Source: an uncultured Acetatifactor sp.
Lineage (GTDB): Bacteria; Bacillota; Clostridia; Lachnospirales; Lachnospiraceae
DNA length: 6,606 nucleotides
Reading direction: 5' to 3'
Assembly (NCBI GenBank): GCA_934394665.1
Contig: CAKRRS010000106.1
Location: 1-6,606 of the forward strand
In this document: positions 1 through 6,304 of the stretch, piece by piece
How positions within the stretch are numbered: position 1 is the stretch's first letter
Layout of the letters: each line of letters opens with the position of its first letter
Made by a program: the position numbers and the translations under genes
Notes under the pieces: model-generated
The model's database searches: none
What the model was told of the DNA's origin: nothing
What the model saw: only the letters and a program-made list of their open reading frames with translations

Positions 1-84
1 AAGCAAGGCTGCGACAGGATCCGCCTGTTACAGCGGATAGGGTTACGGACCCGAAGAGGTCTGTGCTGTGAGGTACAGACGAAG

Positions 85-117
85 AGAAGTGGTAACACGG
101 GATAACGCTCGTCTTCT
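85..117 (+). promoter_or_regulatory. T-box antiterminator
   Basis: Helix A1 pairs AGAAG (85-89) with CTTCT (113-117). The 7-base bulge TGGTAAC (90-96) is the site that binds the NCCA end of uncharged tRNA. Helix A2 pairs ACG (97-99) with CGT (110-112) around a 10-base loop. This matches the family architecture of A1, 7-base bulge and A2. It shares bases 111-117 with the terminator stem, so the two folds exclude each other: uncharged tRNA would favour this fold and allow read-through into metG. Confidence 0.88.
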
Positions 118-151
118 TGAAAAACATAATGTTTTTTGAGGAGACTTTTTT
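111..151 (+). terminator. T-box intrinsic terminator before metG
   Basis: A 16-bp stem pairs 111-126 with 130-145 around the loop TAA (127-129) and is followed at once by six T (146-151). Thirteen pairs are Watson-Crick and three are G-U. This is a textbook Rho-independent terminator. Its 5' arm contains the 3' strand of the antiterminator, which is the switch logic of T-box leaders: charged tRNA leads to termination. Confidence 0.92.
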
Positions 152-198
152 AATGCCGGCAAATATTGCGGGAGCGCGGAGTAATCCGTGTGGCATTA
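151..198 (+). other. foldable leader element between T-box terminator and metG
   Basis: An outer helix pairs TAATGCC (151-157) with GGCATTA (192-198). It encloses a short hairpin GCAA (159-162)/TTGC (166-169) and a 6-bp hairpin 175-180/185-190 capped by a GTAA tetraloop (GNRA class), giving a three-way-junction shape. No T-run follows, so it is not a terminator. It would be present only in read-through transcripts. The role is unknown. It could influence mRNA stability or access to the ribosome site at 227-233, or be chance pairing. Confidence 0.45.
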
Positions 199-242
199 GA
201 TAGTGTTATATGTTATAGGAGTAGAAAAGGAGAACAGACACA

Positions 243-2252
243 ATGGAAAACAAGGGAAAATATTATCTTACGACTGCCATTGCCTATACGTCTGCCAAGC
301 CCCATATCGGCAACAACTACGAAATCGTACTGGCTGACAGCATTGCGCGTTTTAAAAGAAAAGAGGGTTATGATGTCTTCTTCCAGACCGGTACCGATGA
401 GCACGGTCAGAAGATCGAGCTGAAGGCAGAGGCAGCAGGCATTACGCCGAAGGAACACGTTGATAAGATCGCAGGTGTGATCCGTGGATTGTGCGATCTA
501 CTGAATATTTCTTATGATAAGTTCATCCGTACCACCGATGAGGATCATGAGAAGCAGGTACAGAAGATCTTCAAGCGTCTCTATGATCAGGGGGACATCT
601 ATAAGGGAGCTTACGAGGGAATGTACTGTACTCCCTGTGAATCCTTCTGGACCGAGTCCCAGCTGGTGGACGGCAAGTGCCCGGACTGCGGCGGTGTGGT
701 AAAACCTGCCAAGGAGGAAGCTTACTTCTTCCGAATGAGCAAGTATGCGGACAGACTGATCAAACACATTAATGAGCATCCCGAGTTCATACAGCCCGTA
801 TCCCGCAAGAACGAGATGATGAACAACTTCCTGCTTCCCGGCTTACAGGATCTGTGCGTATCCCGTACTTCCTTTACCTGGGGGATTCCGGTGACTTTCG
901 ATCCCAAGCATGTCATCTACGTATGGCTGGATGCCCTGACCAACTACATCACCGGTATCGGCTATGATGCAGACGGCAACAGCACGGAGCAGTACAAGAA
1001 GCTGTGGCCCGCCGACCTGCACCTGATCGGTAAGGATATCATCCGGTTCCATACGATCTACTGGCCTATTTTCCTGATGGCACTGGGTGAGCCCCTGCCG
1101 AAGCAGGTATTCGGACATCCCTGGCTCCTCATGGGCGGCGGCAAGATGAGCAAATCCAAAGGTAACGTTGTCTATGCAGATGATCTGGTAGATTATTTCG
1201 GTGTGGATGCCGTTCGTTATTATGTATTGCACGAGATGCCTTTCGAAAACGACGGTAACCTGACATGGGAACTGGTGGCGGAGCGCACCAATTCCGATCT
1301 GGCCAATACTCTGGGCAACCTGGTGAACCGCACCATCTCCATGAGCAACAAGTACTTTGGCGGCGTGGTAGAAGATAAAAAAGTACAACTGACCGAGAAC
1401 GATGCGGCCGTGGATGCGGATCTGAAGCAGACCGTGACCGGCACTTATGCAAAAGTAGTCGCTAAAATGGAAGAACTGCGCGTGGCAGATGCCCTGACCG
1501 AGATCTTCGGCATCTTCAAACGCTGCAACAAATACATCGACGAGACCGAACCATGGGTACTGGCCAAGGATGAGGCCAAGGCAGACCGCCTGGCAACCGT
1601 GCTGTACAATCTGGTAGAAGGCATCATCATCGGTGCGTCTCTTCTGGAGCCTTATATGCCCGAGACCGCAGAGAAGATCGCGAAGCAGTTAAATACCTCT
1701 CTGCGTGACTTTGATGAACTGGAGCAGTTCGGCTTATACGTAAGCGGCAACAAAGTGACCGATCAGCCCGAAATCCTCTTCGCCCGTCTGGATATGAAGG
1801 ATGTTGCAAAGAAGGAAGCAGAACTGGAAGAAGCTATGGTGAAAGCGGCAGCGGCACATGAAGCCGAAGAAGCAAATGCCGAGGCAGAGAAGGCAGAACA
1901 GGAAGCGATCGACCTGGAGCCCAAGGCAGAGATCGAATATGATGATTTTGCCAAAATGCAGTTCCAGGTAGGAGAAATCATCTCCTGTGAGGCAGTGCCC
2001 AAGTCCAAAAAGCTACTGTGCAGCCAGGTAAAGATCGGCAGTCAGGTACGTCAGATCGTCTCCGGCATCAAGGCACATTACAGTCCCGAGGAAATGGTCG
2101 GCAAAAAAGTAGTGGTACTGACCAACTTAAAGCCTGCAAAACTGGCCGGTGTATTGTCTGAAGGCATGATTCTCTGCGCAGAAGATGCGGAAGGCAACCT
2201 TGCGTTGGTAACCCCGGAGAAAAAGATGCCGGCAGGTGCAGAAGTCTGCTAA
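243..2252 (+). CDS. metG: methionyl-tRNA synthetase with C-terminal tRNA-binding domain
   Basis: This class I synthetase joins methionine to tRNA-Met (initiator and elongator) in the cytoplasm using ATP. The 669-residue length fits the bacterial form with a C-terminal extension. HIGN (21-24) and KMSKS (301-305) are the ATP-binding signatures. Cys129, Cys132, Cys146 and Cys149 form one CxxC-x13-CxxC zinc knuckle in the connective domain. SRTSFTWGIPV (207-217) and the helix around TEPWVLAK (435-442) are typical of the catalytic and anticodon-binding parts. An Ala/Glu-rich, probably coiled linker (about 519-562) leads to a Trbp111/EMAP-like OB-fold (about 567-669) that helps hold tRNA and commonly dimerises. 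ATG 243 follows AAGGAGA (227-233) at good spacing and gives the usual N-terminus. The T-box upstream controls it. No clear terminator follows. The gene is also called metS in some Firmicutes. Confidence 0.98.
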   Translation: MENKGKYYLTTAIAYTSAKPHIGNNYEIVLADSIARFKRKEGYDVFFQTGTDEHGQKIELKAEAAGITPKEHVDKIAGVIRGLCDLLNISYDKFIRTTDEDHEKQVQKIFKRLYDQGDIYKGAYEGMYCTPCESFWTESQLVDGKCPDCGGVVKPAKEEAYFFRMSKYADRLIKHINEHPEFIQPVSRKNEMMNNFLLPGLQDLCVSRTSFTWGIPVTFDPKHVIYVWLDALTNYITGIGYDADGNSTEQYKKLWPADLHLIGKDIIRFHTIYWPIFLMALGEPLPKQVFGHPWLLMGGGKMSKSKGNVVYADDLVDYFGVDAVRYYVLHEMPFENDGNLTWELVAERTNSDLANTLGNLVNRTISMSNKYFGGVVEDKKVQLTENDAAVDADLKQTVTGTYAKVVAKMEELRVADALTEIFGIFKRCNKYIDETEPWVLAKDEAKADRLATVLYNLVEGIIIGASLLEPYMPETAEKIAKQLNTSLRDFDELEQFGLYVSGNKVTDQPEILFARLDMKDVAKKEAELEEAMVKAAAAHEAEEANAEAEKAEQEAIDLEPKAEIEYDDFAKMQFQVGEIISCEAVPKSKKLLCSQVKIGSQVRQIVSGIKAHYSPEEMVGKKVVVLTNLKPAKLAGVLSEGMILCAEDAEGNLALVTPEKKMPAGAEVC

Positions 2253-2304
2253 TGTCTTTTGTGAGAACCATTGGTTAAATTTTACGAAAAAAGCAATAAA
2301 GGAC

Positions 2305-2333
2305 TTAATTTTTTGGGTGATATGATATATAAT
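2305..2333 (+). promoter_or_regulatory. predicted sigma-A promoter for the hydrolase gene run
   Basis: A perfect -10 box TATAAT lies at 2328-2333, with a weak -35 box TTAATT (2305-2310, three of six consensus bases) at a 17-base spacing in an AT-rich stretch. An overlapping alternative is TATGAT (2321-2326) preceded by TG (2318-2319), an extended -10 arrangement. Either would start transcription near 2333-2341, at or just before the long hairpin. Confidence 0.6.
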
Positions 2334-2341
2334 GTATAAAA

Positions 2342-2385
2342 ACGACAAAACAAATGGCTGTGACACAGACATTTGTTTTGTGCGT
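2342..2385 (+). other. long near-perfect hairpin in the leader of the hydrolase gene
   Basis: ACAAAACAAATG (2345-2356) pairs perfectly over 12 bp with CATTTGTTTTGT (2370-2381). After a bulged G (2382) the pairing continues for 3 bp (2342-2344/2383-2385). The 13-base loop can form four more pairs (CTGT 2358-2361/ACAG 2365-2368) beyond a G/A mismatch. The hairpin begins about where the predicted transcript starts, so it would sit at the mRNA 5' end, about 20 bases before the ribosome site. The 3' side is followed by GCGTCTTACG, not a T-run, so it is a poor + strand terminator. It could still weakly end metG read-through. On the minus strand the T-run at 2340-2336 would follow the stem, but no minus-strand gene is seen. 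Confidence 0.65.
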
Positions 2386-2404
2386 CTTACGATTTTCCAC
2401 AACC

Positions 2405-2411
2405 AAGGAGG
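2405..2411 (+). promoter_or_regulatory. ribosome binding site that sets the hydrolase start
   Basis: AAGGAGG lies four bases before ATG 2416, which is slightly close but strong. The reading frame is open upstream to an ATG at 2332. That codon overlaps the -10 box, and the added residues would be encoded by the hairpin, so 2416 is the real start. Confidence 0.85.
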
Positions 2412-2415
2412 CCCT

Positions 2416-3357
2416 ATGAGAAAAGAAGAGTTTTACTTTGATTCCCGGGATGGTGAGAACCGTATCCATGCAGTACGCTATATACCCGATGACGGCAACG
2501 TAAAAGGGATTGTTCAGGTAGTACACGGTATGGCAGAGTACGTGGAACGTTATGAAAATCTGGCGGAGTATCTCACACAGAGAGGACTTCTTGTAACCGG
2601 TGAAGATCATCTTGGACATGGAAAGTCTGTGGCGGACGGCGGAACCTACGGTTATTTCTGCGAACAGGATCCGGCGACGGTAGTGGTGCGTGATGTGCAT
2701 CGCCTGAAAAAGATCACCGAAGAACAGTATCCGAATGTCCCTTATATTATTCTGGGACACAGCATGGGCTCTTTTATCACAAGGAATTATCTGTGCCGTT
2801 ACGGAAAGGGCATCGACGGTGCGGTAATCGTGGGAACCGGAATGCAGTCGAAGGGACTGATCCTGTGCTCCAAGGCAATGGCAGGCGTACAGAAACTGTT
2901 CTGCGGCTCGAAGCATGTGAGCCATTTTATTGACAAAGCTGCGTTTGGTGGATACAACAAGCGCATTGACAATCCCAGAACCTCCAGCGACTGGCTGAGT
3001 CAGAATACAGAGAATGTGGATCGGTATATTGCGGATGAACTGTGCGGTTTTACTTTTACCGTGAATGGATTCCAGACCTTATTTGAATTGATTTCCAGAT
3101 TACAGAAGCAGGAAAATCTGGAAAAAGTACCTCAGAATCTTCCGATTCTGATGATCTCCGGAGCGGAGGATCCCGTCGGAGATTACGGAAAAGGTGTACA
3201 CAAAGCCTGTGATTCTCTGAAAAAGGCCGGAGTTAAGAATATTACCGTGAAGCTGTATGAAAATGACAGACATGAGCTTTTGAATGAAGATGACCGTGAA
3301 ACTGCCATGGAAGATATCTGGCAATGGATCCTGAGAGAAATTCCCGGTTTGGCTTAA
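2416..3357 (+). CDS. alpha/beta hydrolase, monoglyceride lipase/lysophospholipase type
   Basis: This 313-residue serine hydrolase belongs to the Hydrolase_4 (serine aminopeptidase S33-like) group, whose members cleave acyl esters such as monoglycerides or lysophospholipids. The substrate is not determinable here. The nucleophile elbow is GHSMG (114-118, Ser116). The likely acid is Asp252 in GAEDPVG (249-255) and the likely base is His286 in NDRHELLNE (283-291), so the triad looks complete. HGMAEY (37-42) is the oxyanion-hole segment and EDHLGHGKS (63-71) is a second family motif. A cap region lies at about 140-235. No signal peptide or membrane segment is seen, so it is probably cytoplasmic. 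The N-terminus, REEFYFDSRDG-like, fits a start at 2416. It is first in a run with the acetyltransferase 31 bases downstream. It has its own promoter and hairpin leader. Confidence 0.92.
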   Translation: MRKEEFYFDSRDGENRIHAVRYIPDDGNVKGIVQVVHGMAEYVERYENLAEYLTQRGLLVTGEDHLGHGKSVADGGTYGYFCEQDPATVVVRDVHRLKKITEEQYPNVPYIILGHSMGSFITRNYLCRYGKGIDGAVIVGTGMQSKGLILCSKAMAGVQKLFCGSKHVSHFIDKAAFGGYNKRIDNPRTSSDWLSQNTENVDRYIADELCGFTFTVNGFQTLFELISRLQKQENLEKVPQNLPILMISGAEDPVGDYGKGVHKACDSLKKAGVKNITVKLYENDRHELLNEDDRETAMEDIWQWILREIPGLA

Positions 3358-3388
3358 GACGGAAATCTTACAGAGAGGCGGTGCGGAT

Positions 3389-3871
3389 ATGCCGGATGCT
3401 GCAGCGTGGACGTATGAGATCAGATGGGCGGGGGAAAAAGACTGGATCCCGGCCATGGATATGATCTGGAAGACTTTTATGAAATATGAGGCGGCGGATT
3501 ATACAGAGGAGGGCATTCGTAATTTCTATGATTTTATTACGGATGAGCACCTCTATAAGTCATTTCTGCAAGGGAGATATCAGATGATGGTGGCACTGGA
3601 CGGAACCAGGATCATCGGTGCGGCTTCCGTGCGGAATTATAATCATTTATCACTTCTTTTCGTGGATGAAGCATATCATCTAAGAGGTGTGGGACGGAAT
3701 CTTATGAGAAGAATGTGTGAGTATCTGAAACAGGAAGAGGGGGAGCGGTATATGTCGTTAAAAGCGGCGCCGTATGCCGTCGGATTCTATCAGAAGCTGG
3801 GATTTCATGCGGTGCATGAAGAGGAAGCCATTTCCGGGATCCGTGTCACACCGATGGAAAAGTTTTTATAA
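3389..3871 (+). CDS. GNAT-family N-acetyltransferase
   Basis: This 160-residue protein has the single-domain GNAT length. Such enzymes move an acetyl group from acetyl-CoA to an amine on a small molecule or protein; the acceptor is unknown. Strand 4 (about 85-92, LSLLFVDEAY) leads into the pyrophosphate-binding loop HLRGVG (97-102), which fits Q/RxxGxG/A except that His replaces the usual first Gln/Arg. The C-terminal motif APYAVGFYQKLGF (127-139) is the common GNAT motif B. No membrane segment is present. ATG 3389 follows GAGAGG (3373-3378) ten bases away. It begins 31 bases after the hydrolase and ends 29 bases before the YesL-like gene, so co-transcription is likely. Nothing ties it chemically to either neighbour. 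Confidence 0.9.
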   Translation: MPDAAAWTYEIRWAGEKDWIPAMDMIWKTFMKYEAADYTEEGIRNFYDFITDEHLYKSFLQGRYQMMVALDGTRIIGAASVRNYNHLSLLFVDEAYHLRGVGRNLMRRMCEYLKQEEGERYMSLKAAPYAVGFYQKLGFHAVHEEEAISGIRVTPMEKFL

Positions 3872-3900
3872 ATCTACAATGAAGTAAAGGAATTGATACA

Positions 3901-4611
3901 ATGAAAATTTTTGATCTCGACAGCCCGTTAATGAATGTATTGAATAAAATGGCAGACCTGATGTGGCTGAATATTTTGACTTTGATCTGCTGTATCCCCA
4001 TTATTACCGCAGGTGCAGCATTTACTTCCCTGCATTATGTGGCACTGAAGATCGTGCGTAATGAGGAAAGCTACATCACAAGAAGCTATTTTAAGTCTTT
4101 TAAGACCAATTTCCGTCAGGCGACGCTGATCTGGCTGCTGATTTTGCTGGTAGCAGCGATCCTGGGCGGTGATTACTATATCATTACAAAGTCCGGCATG
4201 GAATTCAGCAAAGTGCTGATCGTATTGATCATGGCGGCAGCCGTATTGGTGATTTGTGCATCCCTTTATGTATTCCCGGTACTTGCAAAATTTGACAATT
4301 CGGTTATGGGAACAATCAGAAATGCTTTTATTATGAGCATTCTGCAATTGCCCAAGACGCTGGTAATGTTTGTTATGGCATTTTTCCCACTGATTATATA
4401 TCTGGTTTCTTTACGACTGATACCGATCATTTTCCTGTTTGGATTTTCACTGCCGGCTTATGCGTCTGCAATGCTGTACAATAAGTTCTTCCAGAAACTG
4501 GAAGGCCAGATCCTGTCAGAGCAGGAGCCTGCACCGGAGGTTTCTCCCGAAGAGGATGAACGGGTATTTCACGATGAGCTTGATCCGAATATCAAGATAG
4601 AAGATAAGTAG
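3901..4611 (+). CDS. YesL/DUF624-family membrane protein
   Basis: The 236 residues match the YesL (DUF624) family by length, the opening MKIFDLDSPLMNVLNKMADL with MWLN following, the CCIPIITAGAAFTSLHYV segment (30-47), and a hydrophobic layout of about five membrane segments (roughly 20-48, 74-94, 104-127, 145-169 and 172-192). The C-terminal tail (about 205-236) is acidic and probably cytoplasmic. The biochemical role is not known. Family members are often found beside carbohydrate ABC transporter genes in Firmicutes, and here the sugar-transport ATPase lies two genes downstream. ATG 3901 follows AAAGGAA (3886-3892). The 71-base gap to the cyclase holds a 5-bp hairpin (TCAGG 4624-4628/CCTGA 4635-4639) but no T-run, so read-through is plausible. 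Confidence 0.88.
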   Translation: MKIFDLDSPLMNVLNKMADLMWLNILTLICCIPIITAGAAFTSLHYVALKIVRNEESYITRSYFKSFKTNFRQATLIWLLILLVAAILGGDYYIITKSGMEFSKVLIVLIMAAAVLVICASLYVFPVLAKFDNSVMGTIRNAFIMSILQLPKTLVMFVMAFFPLIIYLVSLRLIPIIFLFGFSLPAYASAMLYNKFFQKLEGQILSEQEPAPEVSPEEDERVFHDELDPNIKIEDK

Positions 4612-4682
4612 CTGGGACTCCTGTCAGGCAGAGCCCTGAAGGACTACGGTTTTACAGACAGCAGATAAGAGGTGTTCAGAAA

Positions 4683-6176
4683 ATGCAGAAGAAAAAAATA
4701 TGGGAAAATTTCCTCCAATGGATTCTGCCATGTATATTGTTAGTCATCGCACTGGCCCTGAGCATATATGACTTTAATAATGAGATGGACACAGCCATAC
4801 AGACCGTTGTGGACAACCAGGTGGAACAAATTGGTTTGTATTATGCTGTGGGAGTAGAGGATAAGCTGAACGCATTGGAAAATATCACGGATGCGGTCGC
4901 ATCGGTCATGACCGGCCGACCAGACAGAAGTGATGCGTTTCTGAATGAGAAGCTGGATACACTGATGAAAGCCAGTGATGCATATATGGCTGCATACTGC
5001 GCAGCCAACGGCACGGGTTATCTGAATGACAGACGGCAGATTGATATGACGGAACTGAATTACTATGACAGTATCCTCGGTGAATCCTCACATTATCTGT
5101 TTACCAGAGATGACGGGATTAACGGACAGACCGCTTTCATCTATGTATGCCCGGTTACAAATTCCGGAAATGTGACCGGATATCTGCTCAGTTATATGGA
5201 GCCGGTGGAGATGTCAGATCTCTTCGAAAATTCCGTATATGGAAATCAGGCATTTTTCTCCCTGGTGAATCGAGACGGTACGATTATGGCAAGCTATGGT
5301 GCCACAGAGCAGACCACCATTCTCAGAAACGACTTCTGGAATTCCTTAAAGAATGTAGCGGAGAGTCTCGGAAACTGGACGCTGTTTGAAAGGCAGCAGC
5401 AGAAGGGCAACAGCGGTATTTTACATGTTAAGGAAAACGGCATAGGTAAGATACTCTGCCATTTTCCCATTGCGGATACAGACTGGAATCTGGTGATGGG
5501 CATCGATGAATCCTATCTGTCCGGTATTCAGCAGTCCTTCCGCAGACCTATTGTGAATCTGGTCCTTAAGATCAGTATTTCCATCGCTGTAGCGCTTATT
5601 GTGATTACCGTGATCAATATTCTGGTGCGTATCAAAGCATCTGAACACAATAAGGTTCTGGAAGATAAGGCAGATACCGACCTGCTCACGGATCTGAATA
5701 ATAAGATGGCGACGGAACGTAAGATCCGTGAATACATGGAACAATATCCCGACAAACAGGGTGTGCTGTTCGTCCTGGATGTCGATAATTTCAAGAAGAT
5801 CAACGATACCATGGGGCATGCCTTCGGCGATGAAGTGCTGCGCAATCTGGCAGTGCGCCTGCAGTCCATGTTCCGTGCAACAGATATCGTAGGACGTACC
5901 GGCGGTGATGAGTTCATGGTATTTCTGAAGGATATCCGTGAGATCTCCATGATTGAGCGTGAAGGGAAAAAAATCGAGCAGTTTTTCCATCAGTTTGAGG
6001 TGGGAGAATATGTGAAGTATTCTGTGACGGCCAGTGTAGGCGCAGCAGTATTCCCCGGAGACGGCAAGACATTCGAAGAATTATACAAATCGGCGGATAA
6101 TGCGCTGTATGTGTCAAAAAGACATGGTAAAAACCAGCTTACCTTCTATAAAAAGCCGGAAAAAGAGACAAAGTAG
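4683..6176 (+). CDS. membrane-anchored diguanylate cyclase with extracellular Cache-like sensor
   Basis: This 497-residue protein makes c-di-GMP from two GTP. A membrane segment (about 12-30) is followed by a roughly 260-residue extracellular region (31-289). The pattern there (FIYVCPVTNSGNVTGYLLSY, FFSLVNRDGTIMAS, DTDWNLVMGID) looks like a double Cache ligand sensor. A second membrane segment (about 290-315) and a short helical linker lead to the GGDEF domain (about 329-490). The catalytic motif is intact: GGDEF at 407-411, with metal-binding Asp366 and Asp409 and substrate-contacting Asn374. RATD (398-401) sits five residues before it, the exact position of the product-inhibition I-site, so feedback inhibition is expected. 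No EAL or HD-GYP domain is present. AAGAGGTG (4667-4674) is a good ribosome site eight bases before ATG 4683. The sensed ligand is unknown. Confidence 0.94.
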   Translation: MQKKKIWENFLQWILPCILLVIALALSIYDFNNEMDTAIQTVVDNQVEQIGLYYAVGVEDKLNALENITDAVASVMTGRPDRSDAFLNEKLDTLMKASDAYMAAYCAANGTGYLNDRRQIDMTELNYYDSILGESSHYLFTRDDGINGQTAFIYVCPVTNSGNVTGYLLSYMEPVEMSDLFENSVYGNQAFFSLVNRDGTIMASYGATEQTTILRNDFWNSLKNVAESLGNWTLFERQQQKGNSGILHVKENGIGKILCHFPIADTDWNLVMGIDESYLSGIQQSFRRPIVNLVLKISISIAVALIVITVINILVRIKASEHNKVLEDKADTDLLTDLNNKMATERKIREYMEQYPDKQGVLFVLDVDNFKKINDTMGHAFGDEVLRNLAVRLQSMFRATDIVGRTGGDEFMVFLKDIREISMIEREGKKIEQFFHQFEVGEYVKYSVTASVGAAVFPGDGKTFEELYKSADNALYVSKRHGKNQLTFYKKPEKETK

Positions 6177-6183
6177 AATGCTG

Positions 6184-6239
6184 CTTGTGGAAAATGTCCA
6201 AGAAATGCGGACAGATTTGTTCAATCTGACAAGCATTTC
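6184..6239 (+). other. folded non-coding stretch after the cyclase
   Basis: Several helices can form. GAAATGC (6202-6208) pairs with GCATTTC (6233-6239) and encloses CAGATT (6212-6217)/AATCTG (6223-6228). CTTG (6184-6187) can pair with CAAG (6199-6202). A competing helix joins GCTTGT (6183-6188) with ACAAGC (6229-6234) and shares bases with the outer stem. An A-run, not a T-run, follows at 6241-6247, so it does not look like a standard terminator. It may be a 3' end structure of the cyclase mRNA; the function is unknown. Confidence 0.4.
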
Positions 6240-6304
6240 GAAAAAAAGCAAAGTTTATAAGCAATTCTTACAATATGATTCAAAATCTTTGTGAAATAGT
6301 GGTA

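Larger units (their letters stand above)
1..151 (+). ncRNA. T-box riboswitch (5' part cut off by window edge)
   Basis: This is the downstream half of a tRNA-sensing T-box leader controlling the synthetase gene that follows. Visible elements in order are: a hairpin pairing ATCCGC (19-24) with GCGGAT (33-38); a small hairpin GGGT (40-43)/ACCC (49-52); a 9-bp stem 59-67/72-80 closed by a GTGA tetraloop, in the place of stem III; the antiterminator; and the terminator. The T-box bulge reads TGGTAAC (90-96). In this family the base after TGG pairs with the tRNA discriminator base, and T here fits A73, which tRNA-Met carries. The specifier loop lies upstream of the window, so methionine specificity is inferred from metG and the TGGT bulge, not read directly. 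The promoter is also outside the window. Confidence 0.88.

Noticed and set aside
843..1388. 181-codon open frame on the minus strand inside metG
   Set aside because: It overlaps a certain gene, has no recognisable domain, and looks like a codon-bias shadow.
2266..2276. AACC/GGTT mini-palindrome after metG as a terminator
   Set aside because: There are only four pairs and the bases after it are AAATTTTAC; too weak to call.
2332..2415. 28-codon in-frame extension of the hydrolase gene
   Set aside because: Its ATG overlaps the -10 box, has no ribosome site, and the added residues come from the hairpin; AAGGAGG precedes ATG 2416.
2305..2925. 206-codon open frame on the minus strand over the hydrolase gene
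   Set aside because: It runs antisense to a clear hydrolase with a complete triad, no family is recognised, and it crosses the hairpin and promoter.
4579..4596. CTTGAT/ATCAAG inverted repeat at the end of the YesL-like gene
   Set aside because: It lies in coding sequence, has six pairs with no T-run, and is readily explained by chance.
4612..4682. c-di-GMP riboswitch in the gap before the cyclase
   Set aside because: The gap is only 71 bases and shows no GEMM-type core; just a 5-bp hairpin is visible.
5421..5990. 189-codon minus-strand frame inside the cyclase gene
   Set aside because: It is antisense to the GGDEF domain coding region and has no domain of its own.
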